From contig JANSLP010000422.1 of NCBI GenBank assembly GCA_029298735.1, forward strand, positions 1-24,471: a stretch of 24,471 nt of DNA, in the 5' to 3' direction. The translations under genes were made by a program, and so were the position numbers. Below are positions 1-9,236 of the stretch, piece by piece (the stretch's first letter is position 1; each line of letters opens with the position of its first letter). The DNA is from Ophiostoma sp. CBS 140.51 (taxonomy: Eukaryota > Ascomycota > Sordariomycetes > Ophiostomatales > Ophiostomataceae). The notes under the pieces were generated by a model. That model ran no database searches. It saw only the letters and a list, made by a program, of their open reading frames with translations, and was not told the DNA's origin.

Positions 1-537
1 AGACAAAATCAAGAACAGGGGTACGCAAGGAAGGACGGAGAAGACGATGAGAGGAAAAGATGTACAGACACTATCAAACAGGGAAAACGAGAAACAAAAT
101 AAATATAAGACAACAATTAGTTGTAAAATAGAAGAAAATAAAACCACACCGTATTGAAGCAGAGTTTATATTTCTCTATATTGAGCAATAGACAGGTCAT
201 GCCAATATTGTGTGACGTAAAATCGACCAAATCCTTGACACGATATATTCCACCTGGTCATGCCCCAGGAGCAAATTACGACACAATGTAGCCAAATGCA
301 CTGCTTGCCCTGGATTTATGATCTTTCTTTCAATCTTTGAGAATTACAAAAAGAAGAGATCAATATCACAGACAGGTAGGACTATGTATGTTGTACTTTC
401 CATGAAGCATCGATACCACCTGTTCGTTGTGCACGGTAGAGCCAATGCCACACTGCCATACATACGCCATACGCAATACTCTGTGCCCGCTCCGCCTGTA
501 CCACACTTTGTACCATATATTCTCTTCAAAGTCCAGA

Positions 538-1128
538 TTACGAGTTACTGCCTGTGCGTCGAAATTCATCGTCCTTAACATCTGCAATGATTGGGTCGGG
601 ATGAGGCTTGGTGAAATTCTCGGGACAGGACCCATCTACATCATCTCTGGGTCGACACATCTTCTGCAAAATGAAGGGCAACGGACGATGAGCGGTAAAT
701 CCAAACAGATCGTAACGAGAGCGAGGACCGGAAATAGTATCGTTTATGATGGACGACGCTCTCTGGTCTTTCACGTGCACCATAGACAGGGTGCCAGTGG
801 GAATGCAGTTGATTGACAGCCCAGTTTGCTCGACCTTGGTTTCAGCAGTTTGATCGTCTTCCTGGTAAGTTGAAGGCACCCGTCTGGGCGCCTGGACGTC
901 TGGGCATTGTACGAACCAATGCCCGTGCCCATGGCACTCGTCATTGGCATGACCTTTTGACTTTGCGCACACGTCTACCGGGTGCGCAGAAAGAAGATCT
1001 GGAGGCTGTGGATCTGCGTTGGCGATTACACAAGTACGTATGGGTGTGGTTATGGCTATGGCTGTGATGATGATCTGGCCAGTCACGGAAGAAAGCAAGA
1101 TAATTATTGACCATGTTTTGAGGATCGT
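538..1128 (-). other. Questionable ORF, possible small secreted protein without ATG
   Basis: On the minus strand an open frame runs from a stop at about 1133 down to a stop at 538-540. It has no ATG near its 5' end. The earliest plausible initiator is ACG at 1126-1128, and a TTG follows at 1096-1098. Read from the ACG, the first 35 or so residues are hydrophobic and signal-peptide-like (TILKTWSIIILLSSV, then more Ile/Ala/Thr). Seven cysteines and a CHGHGHWFVQC stretch follow. This would fit a small secreted Cys-containing protein of about 195 residues, but I recognise no family. Codon use is less GC3-biased than in the real genes of the window. It may be a decayed gene, a gene with a missed 5' exon, a non-AUG start, or chance. 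Confidence 0.15.
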
Positions 1129-2118
1129 TTAATGCCCGTATTTTTGAAGCATAAATGGCTCAAGATGTCCATGATGTTTGCATCCTACACATTTGCCCTA
1201 GGTCGAAAGTTTAGGATAAAAGATTATCTGGCGACCGCCACTTGCTTGCCGTTGTCATCAGGAAAAATCAGAAAAGGGCTGGTTTAATGATTGCCTGTCT
1301 ATTGGGGCCTGTTTTTACGTCGTGGCGACCATCTTGAGACGATTTCATGTCATGGTTTCATCATGGTCAGGGCTCAATGGGCCAGCCCTGGAAGAAAGGC
1401 CCCACAAACAGAGCAAAGCGCGTAATTCTAGGCCATGACGAAAAGATGAGACGAATGCAAACAGAACAAATGCAATGGGGAGAAGAGAATAACAAGAAAA
1501 AATAAATCAATTAAGAAAAAAAAGATCATGGTTTTCGTTGCAGACGTTTTCAATGCACTGCGTGGGACGGTGGCCCCTTCCCCTTCTGTGTGTTGTGTGT
1601 TTAGCCCCTGGTTTCAAAAGCACACCCACTCTCTCCTTCCCTCTCCACAGCCAAACAACCTCGCTTGGAGCATGCAACCATACATACAAAGCCAACCCAA
1701 ACTCAAAAAGAATCTCCCATACGACGCAAAAATCACGGCAACTTCCACGAGAACCCAGAAATCCGATATTCCCAGAAACCCGGGACCAGGGTTCAACACA
1801 CTACCTCCTTTCTCTTGTCAGCCAGGGCGGGAGGCGCCTACACAGTAGATTCTGTCGTTCCTTCCCTCTTTTTCTTATTTCGGGTCTTCTCTGCCTTTCC
1901 TTTTCTGACGGTCGACTCGTGCCTTCCCTGTCAGTGTACGGGTCACCGGTCGTAGTTTCCGTCTAGAAGGCATCCTGTGATGGCAGGAGGCCGGCGCCTC
2001 CCCAGCATCTTTTCAACATCCGCGCTTCCGAGTCCCCTTTGTCATCTTGCACTTTGTTGTTTCCGTCTGTTGTGCTTCGCATCTCCACTTTATTCATCAC
2101 CTCTCATCATGCTTGTCC

Positions 2119-2136
2119 TTTTTTTTTTTTTTTTTT
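2119..2136 (+). repeat. T18 homopolymer
   Basis: Eighteen consecutive T residues lie within a longer pyrimidine-rich stretch. Tracts of this kind are length-variable and common in fungal upstream regions. Confidence 0.9.
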
Positions 2137-3000
2137 GTGTGTCTCCCACCTGCCATCTCAACCCAACTCCCACATCCCTCTCCCTGTGCACATCATGGGC
2201 AGTGCATCATTCATGCCATGGCCCTTCTCTCTTGTTTGTCCCCGCCGGTGAAAATCATATGAGAAGATCTCGAAAATCCCAAGAGGCTTAGTTGCTGCGT
2301 TCCTGTTTGTCTGTCTCTCTTTTCAGTCAAGTCACTCTGGACTCCCTTTTTCCTCTTGTTGACTTCGCTTCTGCACACCCAGACGAATCCTCCGTCTCCG
2401 TCTCCATACCCCTACCCCTTGCCCCGATTTGGATTTTATGCATGCTTGACAGCAGCACTTTGACTCCATCGTTCCAGGAACCAGGATTTCTCTCTTCGTC
2501 TGTCTCCTGTCTGCCCTCTTTGGCGGCAATGGCCGGACCACCCCCGACCACGACACGACCACCCTATCGCATCACTCCCTTGAGAGCCTCTCCACGAGAC
2601 ACTACGACGTCGTGTGGCCCCTGCTTAGGTCTGCCGTGAAGTAAGGCCCCAGCAGTTAATGTGTCCGTCGTCATGGAGTCTCATCACATCAGTCTCCAAC
2701 GCCAAGACTGAACAGTGGCTTTGTTTGTGGCCTCGTCTCGACTTTTCAGAAAGAAAACAGCAAAAGATGAATCTCGCTTGGGGTGGTGACAGGCGACAGC
2801 GAGACAGCCATATGACACGACGCCCCTTGCTGGGTTTCCTGGGTGTTGCACCCCTGGGTTTCCATGTGCACTGCTTCATTGTCTGCTCCATTGACTCCAT
2901 TGTCTCCACTGACTCTCTGGACTGAGTATGGTCATGCCCTTGGGCCTGGACCTGGGTCTTCGTCCCATCCTTTGTCTGTTTCCCGATTCTCGTCTCTCGA

Positions 3001-3007
3001 TATATAA
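3001..3007 (+). promoter_or_regulatory. TATA box (TATATAA) for the secreted-protein gene
   Basis: A canonical TATATAA lies 336 bases before the ATG at 3343. It is followed by a strongly CT-rich leader from about 3010 to 3340, which is typical around transcription starts of highly expressed fungal genes. The transcription start itself is not visible, so the assignment rests on position and consensus. Confidence 0.5.
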
Positions 3008-3342
3008 CTCGGGCTTGCCTCACCTCAGTTTGTTTTCTCTTTTCTCTTTTCTTCCTCACCAACCAACATTCATTCTTCGGTTTCGACTTTTTCTGGCTTT
3101 CGCTACCTCGTTCTTTTTTTCTCTTCTTCATTCTTTTCGTTGCAGTTCTGTGAACTCGCCCATTCTTTTTAACTTTCTGACGCTCCTTGGCAATCAAACA
3201 AATCAACAATCACCACTTTCACTACCTGTTCTGAGAACGTTTTTATCTCTCTTTTTTTATATTTTATTTTTGCTTTGAGAAAAAAGAACTTTCCGTTTCT
3301 TTTTGATTTTTTATCTTACAACTCATCCACCTTCTCAACAAG

Positions 3343-4590
3343 ATGTCTCGCAGCTTCGTTTCCGCACTCATCTTTGCTTCGGCTGTCCAGGCCCGCTTCA
3401 ACCAAGAGCAGGGCAACGGCGCCATCGCCGCCATTGGTGCCCTGACTGACTTGGGCACCTCGGGCCAGGCCGCCACCCTGGCCGGTACCTCCATCCAGTT
3501 CTTGCTAGCGGCCGCCAACCCCTGCGGCAAGCTGACCCAGGCCGATCTGATCCTGACTGAGCTGGGCACCAGCGACGCTGCTGTGGCTGCTGCCCGTGGC
3601 CTCGTGGCCGCCGAACAAAACTTTAACCCCTTTGTCGTCAGCATCCCTTCCGTCTGCTCCGACCCGACGCTGCCCAAGAGCGAGCAGCTCCGCGGTGTCG
3701 TCCCCCTGATTGACCCTGCCGTCGGCGGTTCGGATCTCGAGAACGCCAACGCCAACTCGTCCAAGGTCACGCCCTTTGACGCCACGGGTCTCAGTGTGGC
3801 CCAGGTCATGATCGCCCAGGGCTTCTCCAACTTTACCGCTGTTGCCGCTGACGGTACTTCGCAGCCTGCTGCCGACCTGGCTACTTCGGGTACTAGCTCG
3901 GGTGCTGCTGCCGATGCTGTCAGTGCTGCTGCTTCCTCGGCTGCCACTTCGGCCGCTGCTGCTGTTGCCGCTGCCTCGTCCGCCAACAACTGCGGCGGTG
4001 TCGCCACCACGTTTATTACCGTGACGGCCAACGCTGCCGCTGCTACTTCTGCCGTTGCTGATGCTACTTCTGCTGCTGCCGACGCCGCTTCGACCGTCGC
4101 TGCCGCTACCGGCGCCGAGACCTCGGGCACCTGCACCGGTGGCGGCAGCACTCTGGTCTGCACCAGCCCCTCCACTGGTTTCGGTGCCGTCGCTGACCCC
4201 GTCAAGGGCACGTTTGATGGCTTTGTTGCTTCTACTGTGGCCGGCCTCGACTTTGGTATCTGTGTCCCCACCATGAAGTTTGAGCCCGGTCTGGACGGCC
4301 GCGCCTCGGACGCCAGCACCTTCCAGGCCATTGACCCTCTCGTCAACGCCGGCCAGGAAGAGGCCCTTAACCCCCAGATTATCATGAACCGCATCCACGA
4401 CCAGCTGACCAATGTCTGCGGAGCCAACCAGGCGGCCAAGGACGCGGCGGCGTCAGCGCTGACGCAAGTGGTGGCGACGGGCACGCGCGATGTCACGACG
4501 GCCGAGATGTGGAACACGCTGCTGGGTTTCGACGGCACCAACACGAACCCCGACAATGCGCCCCAGACTGGTCTTGTCGGTCATGCTTAA
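3343..4590 (+). CDS. Secreted Ala/Ser-rich conserved ascomycete protein, function unknown
   Basis: This is a single-exon gene for 415 residues. The first 18 or so residues look like a signal peptide (MSRSFVSALIFASAVQA, then RF), so the product is probably secreted or wall-associated. Residues 19-168 form a conserved-looking region (AARGLVAAEQNFNPFVV, then PLIDPAVGGSD, FDATGLSVAQVM). I recall similar sequences in many filamentous ascomycetes, annotated only as hypothetical secreted proteins. Residues about 169-258 are Ala/Ser/Thr low complexity, encoded by GCT/GCC repeats and resembling an O-glycosylated linker. A second ordered part (259-415) follows. Seven cysteines (61, 105, 217, 264, 273, 307, 359) suggest disulfides. 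No catalytic motif is recognised. The ATG has an AAG-ATG context after a pyrimidine-rich leader. Codons are strongly C-ending, consistent with high expression. The gene converges on the MDR reductase, with 292 bases between stop codons. Confidence 0.88.
   Translation: MSRSFVSALIFASAVQARFNQEQGNGAIAAIGALTDLGTSGQAATLAGTSIQFLLAAANPCGKLTQADLILTELGTSDAAVAAARGLVAAEQNFNPFVVSIPSVCSDPTLPKSEQLRGVVPLIDPAVGGSDLENANANSSKVTPFDATGLSVAQVMIAQGFSNFTAVAADGTSQPAADLATSGTSSGAAADAVSAAASSAATSAAAAVAAASSANNCGGVATTFITVTANAAAATSAVADATSAAADAASTVAAATGAETSGTCTGGGSTLVCTSPSTGFGAVADPVKGTFDGFVASTVAGLDFGICVPTMKFEPGLDGRASDASTFQAIDPLVNAGQEEALNPQIIMNRIHDQLTNVCGANQAAKDAAASALTQVVATGTRDVTTAEMWNTLLGFDGTNTNPDNAPQTGLVGHA
3849..4116 (+). 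repeat. GCT/GCC-rich Ala/Ser-coding low-complexity tract
   Basis: These bases encode the Ala/Ser/Thr linker of the secreted protein (about residues 169-258) through runs of GCT, GCC and TCG codons. The tract is what produces long open frames on the opposite strand and in other frames. It is interrupted around 3979-4029 by a more ordered segment containing Cys217. Confidence 0.7.
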
Positions 4591-4882
4591 GTGGAGACTC
4601 TCGGAGACTCTTCGAAGAAGAGTCGACGACAGTCGACATTCGACAATGTGTAACAGTGCACAGGTGTGGGGATGTACATAGGAGGACATAGCCAAAGGTG
4701 GACAATTTTCTATTCTTTACCATTCATGAGTTGTATTATATTTTTCAAAAAGATTAGCACTGCCAGAAAACACGATGTTACGGTCGCAAAGAAGTTTCCA
4801 ATGATTTAATAAATTTGATGTGTGATAAGATGTAAACTAAACAGCTAAATACAGACGCTTCTCGTGTAGAATCGCTTCGCGA

Positions 4883-5953
4883 TTACGCAACTTCGACGAC
4901 CAACTTCTCACCACTAACACAACCACCCTTGATCTGGTTCAGCGCCGACTGCAGGCCGCCCAAACCACCCGGCACAACCCGCGCCGGTGGCGGCACAATC
5001 TTGCCCTCGGCTAACCAGCTCGTCAGGTTGCCCGACCGGAAAATGTACTCGCCCACATCGCGGCGCTCGGTCCAGATGGATGTGGAATTGATAAATGTGT
5101 GCGTCAGACCGTCCTTCCACTTGTACTCGGAGAGCATTTTGACATGGACGAGTTCGGGGGTCGTGGACGAGGCGGTGGCGGCAGCCGATTTGAGGAGAAT
5201 ACTCTCAACAAAAGGAATCGTATTTTTAGCATCGTTGATGGCATCAACAGCGTAGACAATGGGACGGTCACCGGCAGCGGCCAACAACTTCTCGACAGCA
5301 GCATCGGCGTCGCTGTAGTCAACCACGACCTCGGCGCCCAGCTTCTGGAGTCGTTCATTGTGGCGCGGGCTGGCCGTCGTATAGACAGTAAAGCCGAGAA
5401 TGCGGGCAAGCTGGATGGTGACGGAGCCGACACTGCCAGCACCACCCCAGACCAGGAGGATGGGCTTGTTGGAAGGCAAAGGCTTGGACTGCTCTTGGGC
5501 GCCCGGGATGGAGAACTTGAAGCCCTCAAAGATGATGATGCCGGCCGTCATGGCTACGACGGACACCGTTGAGCCTTCCAAGAAGGTGAAGTTGTCGGGC
5601 AGCTTAGCTGTGGTGAGTGTTGGGGCGACGGCAAAGGTCTGGTACGACTCGTGGCCGTTGTCGCCCGTGGCGAAGCCGTCGGTGACAGCCACAACGCGGT
5701 CGCCGACCTTGTAAGTGCTGGCAGCCTCGGCACCAACACCAACAACAGTGCCCGTCGTATCAGAACCAATCACCTTAGGGACCGCAGGGACCTGGAAGCC
5801 AAACATCTGGCGGACATGGTCGATGGGGTTGACGGCCGTCACGGCGGTGCGAATAAGAACATCGTTGGGACCGGGCGTAGGGACCGGCAGCGTGGTGAGC
5901 TCGAGGTCCTTGCCGACAGCCGGCAGGATAGCAGCAGTGTTTGTCTCTGACAT
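4883..5953 (-). CDS. Zinc-independent MDR-family reductase (alcohol dehydrogenase / quinone oxidoreductase-like)
   Basis: The predicted protein has 356 residues and no intron. It has the two-part architecture of medium-chain dehydrogenases/reductases. An N-terminal GroES-like domain (about 1-130) contains DVLIRTAVTAVNPID and VIGSDTTGTVVGVG. A Rossmann domain follows, with the cofactor loop WGGAGSVGSV at about 169-178 and a hydrophobic strand before it (PILLVWG). The Cys/His ligands of catalytic zinc are absent, so it is likely an NAD(P)H-dependent enoyl, quinone or aldehyde reductase; the substrate cannot be told. The start was chosen at ATG 5953 (MSETNTAAIL). An open extension of 47 codons upstream is Ser/His/Leu low complexity and probably leader. 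The gene lies tandem to, and downstream of, the zinc-cluster regulator, 962 bases away. LovC/ToxD-like enoyl reductases are relatives, but no polyketide synthase is nearby. Confidence 0.9.
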   Translation of the reverse strand: MSETNTAAILPAVGKDLELTTLPVPTPGPNDVLIRTAVTAVNPIDHVRQMFGFQVPAVPKVIGSDTTGTVVGVGAEAASTYKVGDRVVAVTDGFATGDNGHESYQTFAVAPTLTTAKLPDNFTFLEGSTVSVVAMTAGIIIFEGFKFSIPGAQEQSKPLPSNKPILLVWGGAGSVGSVTIQLARILGFTVYTTASPRHNERLQKLGAEVVVDYSDADAAVEKLLAAAGDRPIVYAVDAINDAKNTIPFVESILLKSAAATASSTTPELVHVKMLSEYKWKDGLTHTFINSTSIWTERRDVGEYIFRSGNLTSWLAEGKIVPPPARVVPGGLGGLQSALNQIKGGCVSGEKLVVEVA

Positions 5954-6112
5954 TTTGAGGATGGAAGTTGTAAGGATGGCGAGTAAATGGATGGTAGAAG
6001 AATTGAGATGGTTGAGATGATCGAGATGGTGATGCTGAGTAGATGAGATGAGAGATGAGGATGAGGATGATAGATATTCAAACTCAACTATCAAAGGAGT
6101 CTCTCGATTCTC

Positions 6113-6119
6113 TTATATA
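6113..6119 (-). promoter_or_regulatory. TATA box (TATATAA) for the MDR reductase
   Basis: On the minus strand this reads TATATAA, 160 bases before the chosen ATG at 5953. The intervening leader is rich in CATC/TCATC. This supports the ATG at 5953 rather than the upstream in-frame one at 6094, although the latter also lies downstream of the box. Confidence 0.5.
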
Positions 6120-6915
6120 TGTCAATTGCTGCTTTTGATGCACTTCTCTTCTCGTTCGGATATTCAAAGATTCCATCCTGTATGTCTGATGCGGACGAAA
6201 GAAGCCGAAAGAAGGAAGAAGAAGGGACAAGACAACAAGGCACTGCCCATTGTCCATTGATTTGCCCTTGTCCCGTGTTTCCTCAACCTCTTTGAACATT
6301 TTCTTTCTAAGCATCGAGGAGACTTATTCTTGGAAGGAAGGACAATTTCGCCGGACACGGAACTCGTTAGTTTTCGTTGGTGACGTTGAGAAGCTCGAAC
6401 CTTGAGGGAAGTTTGAGCTTCTCGGGGATAATTGTCGATCGAGACAAAGATGGTTTAGCGTAGGATTGTAAGCCCGAGTTGGACGGGCGAACGAGACGCA
6501 AAAGGACATAAAAACGGACGTAGGCGAAATTGGTTCCTGTAAAGACCGACTTAGCGCCGTCCATACACAGCAAGGTCGAAGTGCGAGAATAGCTGTCTCG
6601 AAAGAGTACGCTCAGTCGGCCAATTTGGCCGGTGCTAAGAACCAATCTTGCCGTGTAAGTGGCACAGAGTCGGCGGAAATGGACAAAGAAGGATGATTAA
6701 CTCATGATTAAGTGATGAGGGCGCTGTTCGTCTTTGCCAGGCAGATTTGAACTTGTAGCTGGATCCCAATTCCCTGCAAAAAGGATTTAAAAAAGGATTT
6801 GAGACTGGATTTGTCATAAGCCGGGAAACTGTATTTTTTGTATTTTCCATTCCTATCGTCCTTCGTGTCCTTCGTATTCTCGTCGTTCTCGTTTAACGTC
6901 GTCACCCCCGTAGCA
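6120..6915. other. Intergenic region between regulator and reductase, nothing recognised
   Basis: About 800 bases lie between the 3' end of the zinc-cluster regulator and the TATA box of the reductase. Open frames here are under 100 codons, mostly lack ATG starts, and show no recognisable domain. I see no tRNA-like B box or repeat. It most likely contains the terminator of the regulator and the upstream region of the reductase. Confidence 0.5.
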
Positions 6916-8969
6916 TTATGGCTCAAAAGCGTGCTGTGCTGCCGCTGCCGTCACCATCATGCTCAGGCTGTCGACACCCGCGTGCCAGTAGGCCAGCAAA
7001 TCGTCCTCGTACAGCGCCTCGTTGCTCGGTAAGCCAAAGCTGCCTTCGTCGGCGACCGCTCGGTCGATGGCTTTGGAGAGGTCGCCTACAGTGATCAGCC
7101 TGAGCTTGGGCGGCGGCTCATTCTTGTTGTGGCTGCTTCTGGCAGCACTCTGCACCAGGATATGCTTCTCAAACTGGTCATTGTCGTACTCGCGCTCCCA
7201 GGCTGCCTGCGTCTCGGCTTCCCAGAGACGACGGCTGCTCGGCAAAGGAAAACGCTGTGGCTTAGATAGCCGGTACGACTGGGCGCGCGGGTTGACGGCC
7301 AAGGACATGAGCCAGCAGGTCGCGGTGATGCGGCGGCGCGTCTCGTCAAAGATCCAGTTTTCCCATCGGGGCCGTTCGGACCTGACCAGATCGCGGTCTT
7401 CGTATTGCACAGGCATAAAGGGACCGTGCCAGAGCTCGTGAAAACGCTCCGAGAGCTTGCTCATCGTGTCTAGGAGAGACATGTCCGAGTCGAAATACTC
7501 GCGGCCGTAGATAATCAGACGCATCGTGGTATAAATAGAAACGGCCTGGATGGCCACAAAAATCTCGCCAAACGACATGGCTCTCATCTGGAGGTGTCAG
7601 ACTCCTGGAACAGGTAAAAGGTTAATGATACACGGCACGCAGGGGCACTCACTCTATTCACAATCGTTTGGTGCTCCTTGTCAATGGATCGCCAGAGAAA
7701 CTCGTCAGAGTGAGGGCTTCTCGTGACAAAAGCATGGGAAATGCCGACACAGGCGGCCATGATGGGCAGAGGTGTAAACAGGACTGGCTGGTGTGAAGAT
7801 GTTGTCGATGATATCGTATCGGACGTCTCTTGTGCAGCACAGCCGTATACAGGTGCGAAAAAGGCCGATGATGAGGACGACGACGATGACGTTCCGTCTT
7901 TGATGGCTGGCGGGAAAGTGCCTTTGACATCGACATTCTCATAGTGCAAACCACATCCCACACGATGGATAAACGGTGGCATGTTCCCTGGCCGTGTCAT
8001 CATGCGTGGGAATGTGCGAATCATCGACACAATAAGGCGGCGGAGGTCGGCCGAGGCAGGCGAGTCCGGGACGCCTTCTGAAATCTCCATGATGGGATCA
8101 GGCGGTGGCGCATATGGCATGTGCAGTGCTATGGGTGAGGGCATATTCATCGTAGCTAGAGACGACTGTTGCGGTAAGGACAGTCCTCCAATGTGCGTGA
8201 ACCCTTCGAGATCGTACATGTTCATACCGGGCGAGATCGAAAAGCCAGCGACACCGGCCGTTGCATTACTAAAGACTGGGTCAAGGACCATGGGTGCAGA
8301 TGACGTTGTTGTGGTTGCCAAGGTTGTTGGTGTCGAAACAGCCAGGGCCATCGTCATGGTCGTTTTGCTGACAGATGTGAAGGGCGGTGCATCAGACAGG
8401 TCAGGACAGCAAGACTCCTGGCATGCCTGTCCTCCAGAATGGCCGCTGATACTTGTTCCATCGCTGGCTGCGGGGCTGTTCGAGCTTGACCCGGCAGCCA
8501 CGTCGGAGCTGGCACGGGAACTCGAACCACTCGATCGCCCAGCATCTGGACAGCCTGCAGTGCATTGCTCTTCCGCTGACAGAGAACATGTAGGTGTTGT
8601 TGTAGGTGTTGTTTTGGCTGTTGTTGTCGACGTCGCCGCCGCCGAGCTCACCTCCTGCGGAGCTGGCCACGGCTTATCATAAATGCACTCCTTGTTCTTG
8701 ATCGTGCACCGGCTGCATGGCCATTGCGCGTCGCACTTGCCCTTGGTCGCGCGGCAGTGCCGACATGCGCGTGGACGGGTTGTCCGCTTGTTGGTCGCTG
8801 CTCGTCTCTTGCAATATTGCACATGCCGCGTGAATGAGGATTCTAAGCTGTTAGTGAGGACTTTCAAAATGCGTAGATCGAAAGTGTATTTACCCTGAGT
8901 AGAAGGCTTGCCGCAGAGGGGGCAAAAGTAGAGGCTCGGAGCGGTGGCGGGGGCCGTGGCTGCACACAT
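6916..8969 (-). CDS. Zn2Cys6 transcription factor with N-terminal CCHC-like finger (3 exons)
   Basis: Three exons (8894-8969, 7653-8842, 6916-7587) give 645 residues. Splicing joins FCPLCGKPSTQ to E-SSFTRHVQYCKRR, a compact finger with Cys16, Cys19, His32 and Cys36. The Zn2Cys6 cluster follows, with Cys52, 55, 62, 68, 71 and 78 in the pattern CX2CX6CX5CX2CX6C. This finger-plus-cluster layout is familiar in ascomycete regulators; the protein should act in the nucleus as a DNA-binding activator or repressor. A long Ser/Thr/Ala-rich linker (about 85-230) precedes a helical regulatory region. Its third-exon part (IQAVSIYTTMRLIIYG, ERPRWENWIFDETRRRI) resembles the C-terminal region of such factors. 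The start at 8969 (MCAATAPAT) is preferred. An in-frame ATG at 9092 would add 41 residues with a hydrophobic stretch that does not suit a nuclear protein. The target genes are unknown. Confidence 0.88.
7588..7652 (-). other. Intron 2 of the zinc-cluster regulator (65 bp)
   Basis: The donor is GTGAGT after ...ATTGTGAATAGA and the acceptor is CCTCCAG before ATGAGAGCC. It removes a frameshift and joins EHQTIVNR to MRAMSFGEIF. A nearer acceptor (TTCCAG, 17 bases earlier) would put the next exon out of frame with this donor. A possible branch sequence is CATTAAC. Confidence 0.75.
8843..8893 (-). other. Intron 1 of the zinc-cluster regulator (51 bp, in frame)
   Basis: The donor is GTAAAT, the branch sequence CTAAC lies close to the 3' end, and the acceptor is CTTAG. 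The length is a multiple of three and there is no stop in frame, so the unspliced reading stays open. Removal places Cys16/Cys19 and His32/Cys36 at normal finger spacing, which is the main argument that it is spliced. Confidence 0.8.
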
Positions 8970-9230
8970 TGTGTCGATGGTGTTTGAGGATGAAGAGATC
9001 AAGATTTTACCGTCAAATTCATGAATTGGAAGGGAGAAGTCGTCGCAAACAGCAAGAATGACCCAGGATAACCTCAGGATGACCCGCGTCATCGGCGGAG
9101 GAGGAAACTTGCTTTGTCATACAGATTCCCGATTAGGAATCAACCTGGTCTTAAAGCTCTTCGACCGCTCCTTGCCAGCCAACTACTTGCACTATCTCCG
9201 AGCTTCAACAGGCAAGAGGACACTGATTAT

Positions 9231-9236
9231 CACGTG
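9231..9236. promoter_or_regulatory. CACGTG E-box in the regulator/acyl-CoA synthetase intergenic region
   Basis: A palindromic CACGTG lies 262 bases upstream of the regulator's ATG. This is the core site of bHLH factors in fungi. A single six-base match is weak evidence of function. Confidence 0.25.

Larger units (their letters stand above)
1..3000. other. Intergenic region, no confident gene
   Basis: I see no reading frame here that has both an ATG start and gene-like codon use with a recognisable domain. The left 300 bases are A-rich and AT-rich. About 540-1130 carries a minus-strand open frame that is described separately. From about 1500 to 3000 the plus strand is pyrimidine-rich and contains an 18-T homopolymer. 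Its open frames are low-complexity Ser/Pro/Phe translations of CT-rich DNA. The stretch probably serves as the upstream region of the secreted-protein gene at 3343 and as flanking DNA of a gene outside the window. Confidence 0.6.

Noticed and set aside
772..777. CACGTG near the left end
   Set aside because: A lone six-base palindrome with no gene start nearby on which it could act.
1977..2639. Plus-strand frames over the CT-rich upstream region
   Set aside because: They are Ser/Pro/Phe/Leu translations of pyrimidine-rich DNA with no motif and are more likely promoter or leader.
3264..4556. A 430-codon open frame on the minus strand opposite the secreted-protein gene, and a 297-codon one in another frame
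   Set aside because: Its translation is Ala/Val/Ser-rich mirror sequence of the GC3-biased, GCT/GCC-repetitive sense gene. The sense frame has a signal peptide, promoter and conserved-looking motifs.
5954..6094. Upstream 47-codon extension of the MDR reductase
   Set aside because: The extension is Ser/His/Leu/Asn low complexity from a CATC-rich leader, and it precedes a normal family N-terminus starting MSETN.
8970..9092. Upstream in-frame ATG of the zinc-cluster regulator at 9092
   Set aside because: It would add 41 residues starting with a hydrophobic stretch. The ATG at 8969 lies close before the first finger, as expected for this family.
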